A stretch of DNA of 64,000 nucleotides, taken from positions 2,418,001-2,482,000 of the forward strand of contig JAKSGN010000007.1 in the NCBI GenBank assembly GCA_024180945.1, read 5' to 3'. The DNA is from Macrophomina tecta. Lineage: Eukaryota; Ascomycota; Dothideomycetes; Botryosphaeriales; Botryosphaeriaceae. Positions 22,871 to 35,970 of the stretch are shown here, piece after piece. The notes under the pieces are model-generated. The model did no database searches. It had not been told where the DNA came from and saw nothing but the letters and a program-made list of their open reading frames with translations. Every line of letters begins with the position of its first letter. The stretch's first letter is position 1. The position numbers and the translations under genes are program-made.

Positions 22871-23174
22871 ATGGACGTTCTGCTGCGCGCAGTCTGCCCG
22901 AGTCTCTAGTCTCCCGTCCGACGCGGTGTTCAGGCCCATGAAGCGGCCTGCTGCAAGGTAAGTAGCCCACCGCCAGCTCCGGCCTCTCGCCCCGTCAGCA
23001 GCTGCACGCCCTCTTTCTCCGCTGCCCGCCGCCGCCGCGCGCTGCCGAACCAAAGCGACCCCGCTCCTCACCCAGCATCATTCCCTCCAGCCGTCTTTCG
23101 CGCGAACCTCTTTGGTTTTCTTCCACAAACTTCGTTCAAAAGGCTGAGCCCCAGCGCCTGTGCGCGCTGCGCAG
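22871..23174 (+). promoter_or_regulatory. 5' leader with two upstream ORFs and a probable leader intron
   Basis: Upstream of the start at 23181 are two short upstream ORFs: 22871-22909 (12 codons plus stop) and 22938-22961 (7 codons plus stop). The second one runs across a consensus donor (AAG then GTAAGT at 22958). An intron from 22958 to the GCAG at 23171-23174 would leave only six bases before the real start codon and would remove the stop of the second upstream ORF, which would then terminate in the TGA overlapping the start (ATGA). This could couple splicing to translation. Inferred from sequence only. Confidence 0.45.
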
Positions 23175-23180
23175 ACATCC

Positions 23181-26100
23181 ATGACCGCGCCAGCGACTCC
23201 GAAGAGCAAGCCCGCAACGCCTACCGACAAGCAGAAGCCGGCCAAGTCCCCGCTCATTCTAGGCAAGGGCCCGGGTCCCATCGACAATGCCAAAATAAAA
23301 GCCAAGATCGAGAAATGGCAGGCTGCAGGCGGCGGCGCCATCACCGTCGTGGAACCGCCCTCCACGCCGGGGTCTGAGAAGGAGGGCACTACCACGCCAG
23401 CCAAGGATGCGGACAAGGCCGGAGAGAGCGAAGAGAAGGCCGAGGCGGCGGGCGATGGGCAGGCGGTAGCAGGGGCAGCGAATGAGAAGGAGGCCGTGAA
23501 GTCCCCGCCGCCCAAGTCGCCTTCGCCGATTAAGAAGCAGACGCCGAAACTGAAGGCCAACGACCTGGACCAGGAGCTGCAGGCCGCCGTGACCCCGAAG
23601 AAGCGCGTCGTCAGCGACGGGCACTGGCGCAAGAGCAGATCACCGCCGAAGGATAGCAAGCCGACCGGCTGGGTTCGTCCGGCCGTCAAGAAGCCGCCTT
23701 CGGTGCCAAAGCCGGAAGAGAAGGAGGAGCCCAAGAAGAGCCCGCCGAAGATACCCATACTTCCCAAGCCTGTCTTCGCGCCCGACGGGACGAGGGTTGC
23801 GGCTGTGCGGAGGCGGCGGAAGTCGACTGTTTCCAAGAGCAGTGAGGAGGATGAGCCGCCGAAGCTAGCACCAGAGCCAATCAGGAGACCGCAGAGGGAG
23901 GATAGGTTCATGTCCAAGGAAAAGCCGTACGAACCACCCTCGAGCGGCAATCGTGTGAAAGATGCAATCAGAAGGCATGAGGCGCTGGCCCGTGGAGAGA
24001 TTTTGGAGGATGCGCCTGCAAAGAAAAGGTCTGTCCGGAAGACGAAGAGCCATTACGGTGATGGCGACAGGAGGCGCGATGAGAGTCCGAGCGAATCTCC
24101 AGCGCGCGGAGCTCGGTCTGAAGACGAACTTCGAAGAAGGAGGAAGATGAGGCGTCGTCCTACTGATTCTAGGGACGATGTCACGAGCTTGCCACCCGAC
24201 GACGACCGACCGGCAGAGAGGAGACGGAGCCGCCGAAAATCTCACAGAACCCTATCTCCTGAGCCTGGTGAGAAGCCGGTCGTCACGCAGTCTGCTCCCG
24301 TCACTCCTCAGCCCGCCACTCCGACCACAGCAGAGAACCCAGACACCTCGACGGAGAAGGTGTTCGGCAGCCGTGTGGAGGCATGGCTGTCCAGCACGCC
24401 GGATCCGTTTGTTGAGGGGAAAGATGGCAAGGACAAGGAAAGGCGGAGAAGTTCGAGGCGTTCATCGTCAAGTACAGAAGGTTCGACGCTGCTTTCTGAA
24501 GATAAACGTGTCGAAAAGGACGCTGGGAAGCCACAAGAACCACCATCACCTCGCCATGGCAGCAGCAAGAGACGGAAGCACCGCCGAAGGTCCTATGACA
24601 GCCAAGACGAATCGGTCCTGTCCGACGACAGGCATAGGAGAAGATCGTCAATCACTGCTTCGCATGATGAAGAAAACCTCATTACGGTGGAATACGATGA
24701 GTCTTCGACGATCGTGTCTACTTCTACGGCGTCTTCACTCAAGCGTAGGCCAGCGCGCCGAGCTTCTGAGTCGCCAACAAAGGGCCGTCCGTCTCCAGTG
24801 CCGGCAACAATTCCAGAGGATGAAGCCGTCCCGTCGGTTGCAAGCTCTTCCGTTGATGCATCGAAGGCCGATTTTCCAGATATGACGCCCCGTCCTCGAA
24901 ATTCCACCCGACGCGAGTTCCCGACAGTGGGCAGGAAGCTATCGACGATCGCATCGGTGGAGACCTTCGATTCCAAGCGGAAGCCCTCGAGGACAGTTTC
25001 CCAGGGATCTGACAATACCATTACCCCGGAAGACGCTATCAAAGATGACCCACCAGGTGACGACTCTGGAAAACCTGCAGATGCCATGTCCATAATGACG
25101 GGGATGACTGGGATGACTGCTCGGAGCAGGAATAGCACAAGGCGGCGTCTCGCTTCCCATGCAGACCTCATTTCTGTCCTGTCCATGCCAGAGCGCACCA
25201 ACTCGAAGAGCAAGAGTCTTGTGTCTGCGCGTAGCATACGCACGAACAAGAGCAGACTGGCCACCGCGACTATTGAAGACCTAATGAGCGAGCTGCAGTC
25301 TGACGAGTCCAAGTACATGCGCGAGCTGCGGACATTGGTCGATGGGGTTATTCCGGTCCTCCTTACTTGCGTGCTGTCAAAATCCGAGTCCGCTGTTACA
25401 GCTGGACTCTTCAGCAAGACAGGAGCTCCGGGTGAGAGCACCAAGATCACGAAGCCGATTGTCGAGATGGGTGTTGCTCTTGAGCGTCTCAAGACTCTGC
25501 ACAAACGCATTCCCAAGTCTGACCCGGAGGCCCTGTTGTCGTGGGCGCAAAGTGCACAGAGAGTTTACAGTGATTACGTCAAGTCTTGGAGGCTAGGCTT
25601 CCAAGACGTCGTCGTAAACCTTGCACCTGCAAGTGACGAAGATAAGCCTGACAAGAAAGAAGATCAAGCAGATGCTGAGTCAACAATCGATGAAGGCATG
25701 CCACGCAATGAAGAGGGCTATGTAGTCAATGGTGACGGCGAAAGAGTCGACGTAGCCTTCCTCCTCAAAAGGCCGCTCGTGCGTCTCAAATACCTCTCGA
25801 AGACCTTCAAGGGAATCAACATCCTCAAGCCATCCGACCGAGCAAACGACATGGCCGCGAGGTATCAAGAACTGGTCACTCAAGCCCGCAAGCGATCAAA
25901 CGAAGAACGAGCGCGCCTGGAGGACGAAGCCGCTGCTAGCATAGACCCGACGCGAGCTAGAGACCCGCGGAGCTTGGCTCCTCTTGCTGGTGTCAGCATC
26001 GACGCCACACGATGCGTGCGCGCCAGAGATTATTTCGATATGACGCTTCTGCACTCGAGTGGTCAGGAAGTCGATTGCAGAGTCGAGCTGTTGATCCGCG

Positions 26101-29004
26101 ATGACGCGCCTGGACGTGGAAATAGCGGGGATCTTCTCCTATGTGAAGTGGACAGTACAGGCCGCTGGCTGTTCTTCCCGCCCATTCAGCTCAGCCGCGT
26201 GTCAGCCCGCAATGGAGATCTTAAGGGTGAGATTGTCGTTATGATTCGCGGACTCACCTCAGGTGGTCAGGAATGGCGGGAGCTAGTCACATTGAGAACC
26301 AACGACGAAGAGGTGGGCTTTGAATGGGTGCAGATGCTAGGGCTTGTCCCTGTCCCTGACAAGGTTTCGAGGGGGCTGAGCTTCCGCGAGAAGTCAGCAC
26401 CAAGACCTACAAGCAGTCATGCGTCCTCCTCTCTGTTATCCGCTGGAACCGGGTCTACACCGCCAATCAAGAGCAGAACACCAAGCCCTCGGGAGATCGA
26501 GATTCCAATGGGTGAAAGAGCAGGCGACTCGTCAAGGAAATGGGGCCGCGAGACTCCGGAGCAACCCAGACCAATGTCTCCAGAAACGCCTGCAAGTTCT
26601 GTGCTGAGCAGCGAAGTCGGCACTCTTGGCTCAGCACTGAGCTCTGACGTGTTGTCGTCCGACATTACGGATCACGACGAGCTTACCCCACGCAAGACGC
26701 GCCCACCGCCCCTGCAGCCCTCGTCAACAACTTGGACCGACGCGATGGCTAAGGCTGACAGCCCGACAACTCCGACACTGAAGCGGTCCAAGGCCAAGAG
26801 GTACTCGCGGGGTGACCCCCGTCCGCCAAGGGGTTCCAGGGATTCGAGCTTGGATCAAGAGCAAGTTACCCCAGAACGGCAGACGTCACGGCCAGCATTG
26901 ACCTCTGAGCCTTCATATGCAACCAACTCATCGTCTCTGACTTATAGCTCGTATACATCTTCTTCTACGGAAAGGGGCGGCACCGGAGGCTATAGTGTCT
27001 GGTATCCCCCGTCCGAGCCAGAAGATCTCAGCGATTACTCGGATGAAGAGGATACGCCGCTGCCTCGCCGCACACTTACAAAGCGCCCTCCTACCCAGCG
27101 GCGCACCTCTTCTGTACCCTCAATTGATCTTCCGACAATCCCGAGGTTGCGCAAGTTCAGTCAGCCAGAGACATCTACAAGGGCAGACGTGCGCGACAAC
27201 GAGATGCGCTCGGAGTCGCTGCCTATCCATACTCCGTCTTCGAGACCAGCAAAATTGCAGAAGAGGCCTCCAGTCATGGATGAGGAGCCCCTGCCAGAGA
27301 TGGAAGATGTGCCTCCTCCACCTCCCCCCCACCGCACACCAAGCCCTGTCAACAATACCCCCCCGTTGAAGATAACGCCTCCGGCCAATTTCAGCCCGCC
27401 AGCACCAGGCTTCCGGCAACACCGACGTACTTCTTCCCCGTTGAAGCACGAATACCAGCCGTCGACATGCACAGAGTCTTCCGGCGATGACAGTGAGCTC
27501 TCTTTCTCTGATGACGTCGGCTCCGCCTATTCAGAGTCTTCGGAGGATGACCTCGAAGCTGATGATGTTGCTCCCCTGGGACCGCTTCCCCCAATGGATC
27601 CAAGGCGCCAATTTCCCCGTCCTTCACCACCACAATCATCGTATGAGCCTGGAACTGCCACCCTCAGCCCGTCTCAATCTGCTTCTCAAGCCCCCTATAG
27701 GACCGTTCCGCAATATTCTACCAAGCCCAACAAGACAATTGCAAACATTTTTGCGTGGTCAGAGAACGGTATGTGGGATGTTCTCCATCCTGACGAGTGC
27801 AGCATAGTCATCACACCCGGCTTGATCGAGGCATTTGAGATGGGCCCGGAGCACTCGAACAATTTTGCGCCTGAAGAGGAACAGAATAAGAGGCCGCTTA
27901 TCGCTTTCGAGCTTACACCACTTGTTCCTCTTCGCCGGGGAACAGCTTTGGACATATCCATCCGCTCGCCGCCGACTCCGAATTCTAGGATCCGTACAAG
28001 CGCTAACATTATGTTCCGCTCGCGCTCTCCTGAAGAATGCGAGGCCCTCTACAATCTGATCAATAAGGCTCGCATTAACAACCCCACGTACATTGCCCTT
28101 CAAAATGCTCGCGGGCCACATGGAGAAGATACCTGGGCAGCCGCTATGGACCGTCGTAACGCCGAGCGTACGGAGGGAAGCACGAGCGGAGGAAGCAGCT
28201 GGTGGGGCAGTCTCGGCCGCAGGAACAGCTACCGTGCCAAGACCTCTCGTGCCATCAGCACGTCAGCTGGGACTACAAGCAGCGTCAACACTATCGGCAG
28301 CGCTTTCTCGGCCCTCAAACGATTTAGTGGCACTGGCAAGTTGTTCAGTAGTGCGAGGGGCAGCATGTACTCCTCGAACCCGGACAGCCGCAGCCGCAGT
28401 ACCGATTCGCTGAACGGCGAAGTTGAAACAAGCTCCGGTACTTCACCACGCCTCCCTACTACGGATGACCCGACTCATGATGCCCAAGGCATGCCTCTCG
28501 GCATCATGAACACGAAGATCAGACTGTATGCGCGCGAATCTCAGCAGAAATGGCGCGACATGGGTGCGGCAAGATTGTCCATCATGCGTCCCTCGCGACC
28601 TTCATCACCAGGCGCCAATCCGTACGTTAGACAAGGACAGGGCAGCCCCGGCCAACGCAACCCGGAAGCAGAGAAGCGCATCGTTGTTCTTGGGAAGACG
28701 AGGGGCGAGACCCTTCTTGACGTTACCCTCGGCGAGAGTTGCTTCGAGAGAGTGGCTAGAACGGGTATTGCGGTCAGCGTGTGGGAGGACACGGTTGGCA
28801 CTAATGAGGAGGTTGGTGGCATTCCTGCGATTGGTGGTGTGGCGGGGACGAAGGCGAGGGTGTATATGATTCAGGTAAGTTACCCCTTCTTTTTGCCGTC
28901 GTTGTTTCAGGAGCCTCTTCGATGTATTAACAGCTTCCCTACAGATGAAGTCGGAACGCGAATGCGCTTATTGCTTCTCCCTGCTCGGGAAGCTACGGTA
29001 CTAA
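23181..29004 (+). CDS. Very large DH/PH-like scaffold protein
   Basis: Two exons, 23181-28874 and 28945-29004, give about 1917 residues. The first 690 residues are disordered, basic, Ser/Pro/Arg-rich, with many SRR and RRRS runs, which is why such fungal proteins are often labelled SRm160/300-like. A helical domain beginning ATIEDLMSELQSDESKYMRE (about residue 695) resembles a RhoGEF DH domain, and SIDATRCVRARDYFDMTLLH to EVGFEWVQMLGLVP a PH-like domain. A second PH-like module (KTIANIFAWSENGMWDVLHP to LYNLINKARINNP) lies near residue 1520. After the single phase-0 intron the tail reads MKSERECAYCFSLLGKLRY. A role in Rho-type GTPase signalling or as a cortical scaffold is an inference. The long frame continues past the donor, which explains a misleading longer reading frame to 29204. 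Confidence 0.85.
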
Positions 29005-30826
29005 GCGACCCAGCATGGATAGTGTACAGCGCAGCACCGGCCGCTACCTTTCTCCTCGTAGCTTCCGAGTTTGTTCAACTCTGGGCGCTGGGTTTCATGC
29101 GTTTCGCGGCGGCTACTATGCATAAGGGACCGCGGCATGAATTTGTTTGTTGCTTCATCCATGCGGACGCGCTCTTCCTTGGTTTTTCTGACACAGCACC
29201 CTGACCACTGGGGTTCTTGTGTCGTTACGGCTCGCCGTCATCCTTTCTCTTTCTCACCACGAAACACCGGCGTGATAATGCGGGCACACACTAGTCGGAT
29301 TTGTCTGATCGCCTTTTTTTTTTTCCCCTCTCTTCCCGATAGAGCCTTTTTTCCTCGTCTTATTTCTCCGGCATGGCACTTCCGATATTGCATAGCCGTT
29401 TCCGACCGTTTCCTTTTGCATAGCAACAGTAAGGCAGTAACTTTTCCGTGTGATGTTTTCGGATGAGATCACTTACACATAGATTCTCTTCTTTGTCTTT
29501 TTTTTTTTTTTTTTTTTTTGCCTTTTTAATGGCGAATGTCCTTAGCGAGCAAGGGGTTCGTGGCTTTGTTTTGTCTCTTTTGTAAGCATTGCGAAGCGGT
29601 ATCTATCTGGTGGGGGGCATACATCATGGGTAGGCATGCATGCACACATTTGGAGGAAAGTGATGAGCAAGTAAGTGGTGGAGCATGTGATGAAGTCGAA
29701 GAGCGTATGTGGTAATGATTGTTTTGATCATTATTGTTTGTTTCGTTCGTGGTTCTCATGTTGCGATATCCAATATGTTTTTTTTTTTTTTTTTTGGCTT
29801 TAGGTTTCGTTTTCTCCGTAATACACATGATATGCGGGTTCCATTTCTTTTTCTTTCATGTCTCGCTTGTGTGTTTGTCTGTGGTGTAAGTCGCTCGCGG
29901 CTTTGGGTTTGGCGGCGTTTTCGTTCGGCTCGTGTTCTTTTCGTCGTGCATGTGTGGTGGCTGAGTGCACGCAATTGGGATGCTGAATCGCGTTGCGTGG
30001 AGAGGCGTTGAAGTGATTTAAATAGCCGAAGCGTCCTTAATAAGCGGGTGGTAATATGTGGCTGCTTAATCGCCTGGGATATACTGGAGATATGGGAAAT
30101 ACAAAGTGGTTTGCCTCAACCCCGCTATGGGAGCTTCCGCTTGACGCGCTGAATACACGCCCGACGATGAAACCAGCACAGCTATGAACGAGTCTCTCGC
30201 ATCCTCGTTATTACGACAGATTTTTCTTGTAGGAAGAGAAGCAACTCCTAAGACCAATTTTGAATGCAGGTATGCTGGGCGTTTGGCGGAAGCTCATTTA
30301 AAAATTTCCCCGAAATGAGTACCTGGCGGAGACTATGATCTTCCGTGTTCTGATTGGCTCCGCGGTGGTGAAATTTGCAGGTTTCGCCTCTTTCTTTCCC
30401 TTTTTTTTTAAAAAGTTTATTTTTTTATTATTATTTTTTTTTTTTTTGGCGTTTAGCTGCGCAGCTCCCTGTTTGATGAAAGGTAATTCCACCGCGACGT
30501 TCGACGGAGGCAATCTCTTCTTAGTCATCGCATCTCCTGCTCATTTTGCTGCGACGTTCGATGGTGAGGCAGCGATGATGGTGAGTGGTTGCTGCGGAGA
30601 CTGATTGCGATCTGTTAGGGCTGACCTATTATTTCTAGCCGAACGTCAATCTCATTTGTGATGATCGGCGGGATTTGTGGAGGTCAGTGGGATCGGTATT
30701 GGATTTTTATCTTCCTTTTTTGTTCGACTGGACGGAGGGATTAGGTGGTAGCTCGAAATTTCTTATTTGCTTGTATACGAGTGGATCATGATCGACTGCT
30801 GCCGAGCCAATTGGTCGGGTGGGCAG

Positions 30827-31032
30827 CAGCCCTACGATGGGGATAATTTCAATACGGCGTTGGAAGATGTTCGCGGATACGGTGAGGAGAAAGGATGATG
30901 CATTCTTCGGCTTCTCTTCTCTTTCGGCAGGATGATGATGGTTCGGAATGGAGCCAATTGTCTCGTTGATTCGCAGCCCTAGGATGGGGACAATTTCAAC
31001 ACTGCGTTGGAAGATGCTTGGGACACGGCGAG
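30827..31032 (+). repeat. Imperfect direct duplication, about 60 bp units 147 bp apart
   Basis: Copy 1 (30827-30886) and copy 2 (30974-31032) share the core CAGCCCTANGATGGGGAYAA and TGCGTTGGAAGATG-type sequence, with about four mismatches over the first 43 bp, three of them C/T or T/G changes. Both could encode DGDNFNTALED, so this may be the trace of a duplicated exon. Confidence 0.6.
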
Positions 31033-32271
31033 GCGATGTTGAGGTAGCTTTGAAGGAAAGCTTATCTGACGGTGTTATTGGTGGAATTCATATTGGACCA
31101 TCAGTTGCGGTTCATCTCCAGCTTTGTTTGAACTTGCGCTTCTCAAAGTTTGACGCCGGGGCCGGAGGGACGTTGGGCCCTTCGATTTTGGCGTGTCCCT
31201 CTTGTTCCTTCGGATATGGCACATTGGGATTTCAGGAAGCGCAACCAAAGATGAGACGCAAGAGGAAAGACATGTGGCGTTGGCGGAGGGAGGAGACAAT
31301 CAAGCACTTGTTCTTCATTGTTTTACGTAGATAGGTTGTCAGAGAAGCGCGTGGAATGTGTTGACAAGCTTCTCAGCTCTGTCAGCCACGACCAGCATCC
31401 CCAAACGAGTAGGGGTCGGGTCAGTAAGATTCTGGCGAGAGCCAGAAACAGAAAAGCAGCGTAGTAGTATGACACACGTAGTGTCGAGAACGGATTGGAT
31501 CCAGCGAAGCATATGTCCAGAGGACAGACATGGCCATCAAGAGTTTGGCAGCATGGGGAAGCGTGCACATGGTCAGACAGCATCACCGGCCGCATTCTAG
31601 ATAGATGCGTACGGTATGAACTTGGCTGGGTACAGTGATGTGGCAGCTGGGTAGATTGTCATTGTCAAGGCCTGGCTAGAGAGCAGCACCGACTGAACCA
31701 AGGGCGACATATTTGCGATCATAAGCAGTGGGCGCTAGAGCAAGGTTTGGCGGTGTGCTGCATATGACGGTCGCATGGGCGGAAGATTCGGTTAGCCTTA
31801 CAATGAGGGCGGTGTTGCGCCTTGCTCGATCGGGTAAGAAGGTGGTCTAAAAGTGGGCTCCTCGCCTCGCGGGACCCCCGGCGAGACGCAGGTACCCTGC
31901 GCCGAGGCACAGCAGCCTTTCTCCTTGCGGACGGGATGCTGTTCGTCGTGGGCGCACCCTCTAATGGCCTTGCATGCGCCGACTCGCGTGGAGCGGATGG
32001 ACCGCGTGTGTCCATCTGGCGGATTGCTGCTCACCCTTGCTTCCTCGCTCTTGCTGCGCGTCGATGGTTCGCGGAGGATCAGCGGGTCGGAAAGCCAAGC
32101 TGTAACAAGTGGTCGTCGAGGTGATACTGCAGGATGCTGTGCCTCGCGTCGTTCTCGCGCGGCATTGCATTCGTGGATGGATAGATCGGCTAGCGAGGCG
32201 GATTCCGAGAGCTATCGAAAAGTCAAAGGTTGCGAGAGGCCGTGAGGTCGCGTAAGTATAAACGGTTAGCA

Positions 32272-32302
<31 letters not shown>
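32272..32302 (+). repeat. (GAT)n microsatellite
   Basis: About ten tandem GAT units, uninterrupted, followed by a T-rich run. Non-coding context. Confidence 0.85.
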
Positions 32303-33707
32303 CTCCTCTTTTTTTTCTTTCGGTCTGCTCCGTGCGCAGGCGGCGGGAGCGTCAATTTCTTGCAAGGCGCGCCGTTTCAGGGCGCAGGCCACGATGAGCC
32401 AGGGGCCGTGAGTGCTGTGACTCGGCGGCGGCCCTGTTGGGTTTGAGCTGGACCAGGGTTTTGCCGGTGACGTCGCCATGATCCGGGGGCAATGCGCTGG
32501 CATTCGCGCGAGCAAGAACGGCAGCTCCGCACAGCGCCTGCTTCTCGTCGGAGTTGCGAGTGCCGGGCCTGGCGGGCCTTTTGCGAGCTCTGCCTGTGCG
32601 GCACCGCTTTGGAGCGAGCAGCTGCCGTTTAGGGCGGGCTGCTCGGCTCGGGCGCTCGCTCGCTCGCTCCGTGCTGATCAAACTGGCTCCGGGGCGTGCA
32701 TCTCGCTCGGCTTCTGCACTGCTGCCGGGTGCTCCATCTCTGCCCGCTCATTCGCCTGCCCCGCCCGCGACCCTCCGGCGCCCCGATGAAACGCGCTTGG
32801 CTTGGACGACGTAAAACGACCCTCGCAGCGCCAGCAACACCACCCCCGAGCGCTCCCCCATTGGCCTGGCGGCGCCGCCCTCGTGGCGGGCCGCGCAGCA
32901 GCTGAGGCCCTGACTCTGGCGCTGGCGCGCTGCCTGGTGGCGGTGGCAGTGGGGCCGGGGGAAATGAGCAGCCACAGCTTCAAGACGATGCGGATCTGGG
33001 CCCGCTCTGCCTCATCCTGTCAACCATGGCCCCGAGCCCGCCACGCCCAGCTGAAGCCCGTCGGACTGGTCTCCCCGTCCTGTTGACGCAGCGCTATTTG
33101 CTTGCTCCCAAACAAGGCCCCAGGCTCCTCCGCCATCTCCCCGCTCCTGTCCGCGCCGCCTTCCGCTGCTCGCCAGCGGTGAGGTCAGCCTGCCAGAAAA
33201 GCCTGCTGGGCGCTCTGCCCACTGCCCAGCTGAAAACTAGCCCTCGAGCCATTGGCACTGCTTAGCGGCTCCACCTCCCGCAGTCCTCAAGCACGCGCAA
33301 GACGCTGGCCTGCCATCTCATTCCAACTCTCTGGTCCAAGCCTGATCCGGCACGCTTTCTCCCGCCGCGAAACTTGCCTGCTGCTCTCCCGCCATTTCTA
33401 TCTATACAAGGCGCAGGCCCCCCCGGTTTGCCTTGCCTGGCTGGCCCAATAGTCCCTAATTCCCACCCCGATAGCCTTCCGGCTACCCGTGCACTGGTAC
33501 GCCGTTAGGCTGATCCACCTGCGCTGAGACGCATGACCAGCATTGACCTTGTCAGCCCCTCAAGCGCTCGTTCCATCCAGATTGACTCGGCATTCAATAT
33601 CAATGGCGCAAACGCCCCTCCGATCAGCCCTCACCGTCTGCTTTTCTTAGAAGGAGCTGCGCCGCCGCCTTTCGCTCCCCTTCCCAGGAGAGGCTGCAAG
33701 TGCAAAG

Positions 33708-35970
33708 ATGGGGGAATCAACCTCCACCACGCTCTTCACCTTCAGGATGTAAGCTGAAATCTCCCCCCCTTTTGGCCGTGTCTCTTGCTCACACCCGCTA
33801 GCGATGTCCCGTCCGGTGTCCGGTCAGTTGAGCTGCTGGGATCATGGGACAACTTCACCCACTCCTACCGCATGGAGCGGGACCCAAAGAGGAGCTCCCG
33901 CCACTGGTATGGCATCTTCACCTTCAAGGACATCATCTGCGACGGAGATCCCCAGGGTGGCCCCGAGAAGAGGGAAGGAGGACTGAAGATGGGAGGCACT
34001 TATTGGTACCACGTAAGCACATCCGTCCGCACACCCACTGACGGACTTTCAGTATAGGGGAGCACTGCTTATTGGCCTTGATGCAGTACATGCTGGACGG
34101 TGTATATGAATACCACGATGAGGCTCAGCCCTTCACCACATCCTGTCCTCTCCATCTCGGCGAATGCGTGAACATTCTGGAGGTGCCATACGAGGAAAGG
34201 TCGGATGACTTCGACCTCTCGTTTCCGCCGGCACCGGCCCCGACTCCTGCTTTTACCATGGATCCAAAGGCTCGTTTTAGCACTCCCCGTCCCAACAAAT
34301 TTGAGGCTCTTTCCAGGAAACCAGTTTCACCACCGCCGTCACCCTTTTTCCCCTCTCCAGCCACACCCTCCTGCGAGGATTCGTGTTGGGCCTCTGTTGC
34401 TTCCAGTTCCGGCCAGAGTATTTGGGCATCTGTATCGATGCATAGCGGCTCTCGTCCGAGAACTAGCTACAGCCGCCATGGTTTGCTGGGCCGGCCCCTG
34501 AGCTCCCACGGCAATGCCAGGCCCGTAACTGCAGGTAATCCAAGCTTGGGGCAAGCTGACACGCAGAGAACCCGGCACCAGAGCCTGCGCAATGCCAGGC
34601 CCGCGTCGGTCGCTCAGCCGAATCCTTCGATTGGACAACTTAAGAGGCCGGGGTTCTCACGTGGTGATTCCGGCACCCTGGCTTATGGTCTAAGCGGATG
34701 CAGGGACAACAGTGGGTCGCAGAACAACGTGTCTCTGCAGGTGGGACCAGCGCAACAGCAAGACAGACAGCAAAGCAGGCACAGGCGGGAAGAGGCCCAG
34801 CCAGCCGATGCTGCAGAGGACGTGCTATCGGAATCTGGCGCCACCTTGGGCTGTTGGCAACATAGGGATTGCCTGTTGCGGAAGCGCAATGGCCTTGCCA
34901 AGGTGGAAGCTGGCAGGTTGTTGAATGAGGATACGTACCACACGGTCGATACCTGGATCGAGCATACGACGATCGCACTGCTGGATGGGGAATCTCCTTG
35001 GGATTGGGATGATGCCTCCATGTTAGAGCGGAGCCCAACCAAATCGGTCTTCTCCGAGATTCTAGATGGCATGTTGCCCCTGGAAGGACATGACCACCGG
35101 ACCGCCGGAAAATTCCCCGACTACGATGAGACCGCTGCCAACAATGAAGCTCCAGGCTTCATCGGGGTGGGCGGTTTGGCTCGTGTCGACGAAGAACCGT
35201 ATATGGAGCCAGAACTTGATGTCGAAGATGGTCCGGATCTGATGGGCGAGCCTCTCCACCGTTGCGTTTCTGAGACGGATGAGTTCATGGATTCCTTCAA
35301 GTTGCCTCCTGTGCTTACTCTTGACCTGAGCATTGGAGAAATCGCTCAAACGCTAGCTCCCCAATATGGACCAGAAGAACCTGCGGGGTCTATCGATGGA
35401 CTGGTGGAAGATTTCCGAAGCACGGACCGCTTCTTGGATTTTTTCACCCTTTCTTCGCTTGACACTCAGGTCGGTGCGAGGGACAACTCATTCTCTGGTG
35501 ACACTGCGGAGTCGCTCTACTCAGCTACAACAACCACAACGGTGGACCTGCCACAATTGGAGGATTCGGCTATGCTTTCGTCTGCTTGCAGTAGTCCGAC
35601 AACGGCATCATCGGCATGGGCCGAGTCTTTCCGTTTTTGGTCTGAACAGGAAGGCGAGGAGGATGGGTTTGAGGAATCTTACCCCCACTATTCATCTTCA
35701 GCCACTAGCCCAGGACTGCTTCCCACGAGGACGCACTCGCGGACCAGTTCATGGTTTAGCGCCAGTGGATTCCAAGGATACAGTCTGCCAGAAGACCAGT
35801 ACTCTTCCCAAGCAACACTCACCAAAATCACGACCCAAGCCACCATTGTCCGGTCCGAGTCGCCACCACTGCAAAACAAACGCCACAGCAAATTGCGTGT
35901 GAACTCGGAGCCGGAAAACATGGACGATCTGATGAACGACTTTTCCTATCTGGGCGAGGCAGTCATATGA
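33708..35970 (+). CDS. Protein with N-terminal CBM48/AMPK-type glycogen-binding-like E-set domain
   Basis: Three exons: 33708-33748, 33802-34012 and 34087-35970, 711 residues. The start at 33708 gives MGESTSTTLFTFRIDVPSGV, which reads straight into VRSVELLGSWDNFTHSYRM, the strand-loop pattern of CBM48/AMPK-beta E-set domains (LxGSWDNW-like). The domain runs through WYGIFTFKDIICDGD and YWYHYMLDGVYEYHDE (about residues 8-110). A longer frame from 33533 is in another phase and would not splice correctly, so I reject it. The remaining 600 residues are disordered, Ser-rich with acidic patches, suggesting a phosphorylated regulator. Binding to glycogen or to a kinase complex is inference; I do not know a characterised orthologue. 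Confidence 0.85.

Larger units (their letters stand above)
29005..33707. other. Long gene-poor region (4.7 kb)
   Basis: No convincing gene. It holds T-rich tracts (29498-29519, 29779-29795, 30402-30446), an imperfect duplicated segment at 30827/30974, a GAT microsatellite near 32272, and from 32.3 kb a GC- and C/T-rich leader of the next gene. The frame starting at 33533 overlaps that leader but is not the real start of the gene. Confidence 0.5.

Noticed and set aside
23078..23950. 290-codon minus-strand frame
   Set aside because: It is antisense to the low-complexity N-terminus of the large scaffold gene; Ser/Gly/Leu bias mirrors the plus-strand codons.
28875..29204. Continuation of the large scaffold frame past 28874
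   Set aside because: A consensus donor at 28875 and acceptor at 28944 give a short conserved-looking tail; the read-through part has no such character.
33533..33757. 74-codon frame proposed as start of the E-set protein
   Set aside because: Its phase does not match the acceptor at 33801, whereas ATG 33708 splices in frame and gives the missing beta strand.
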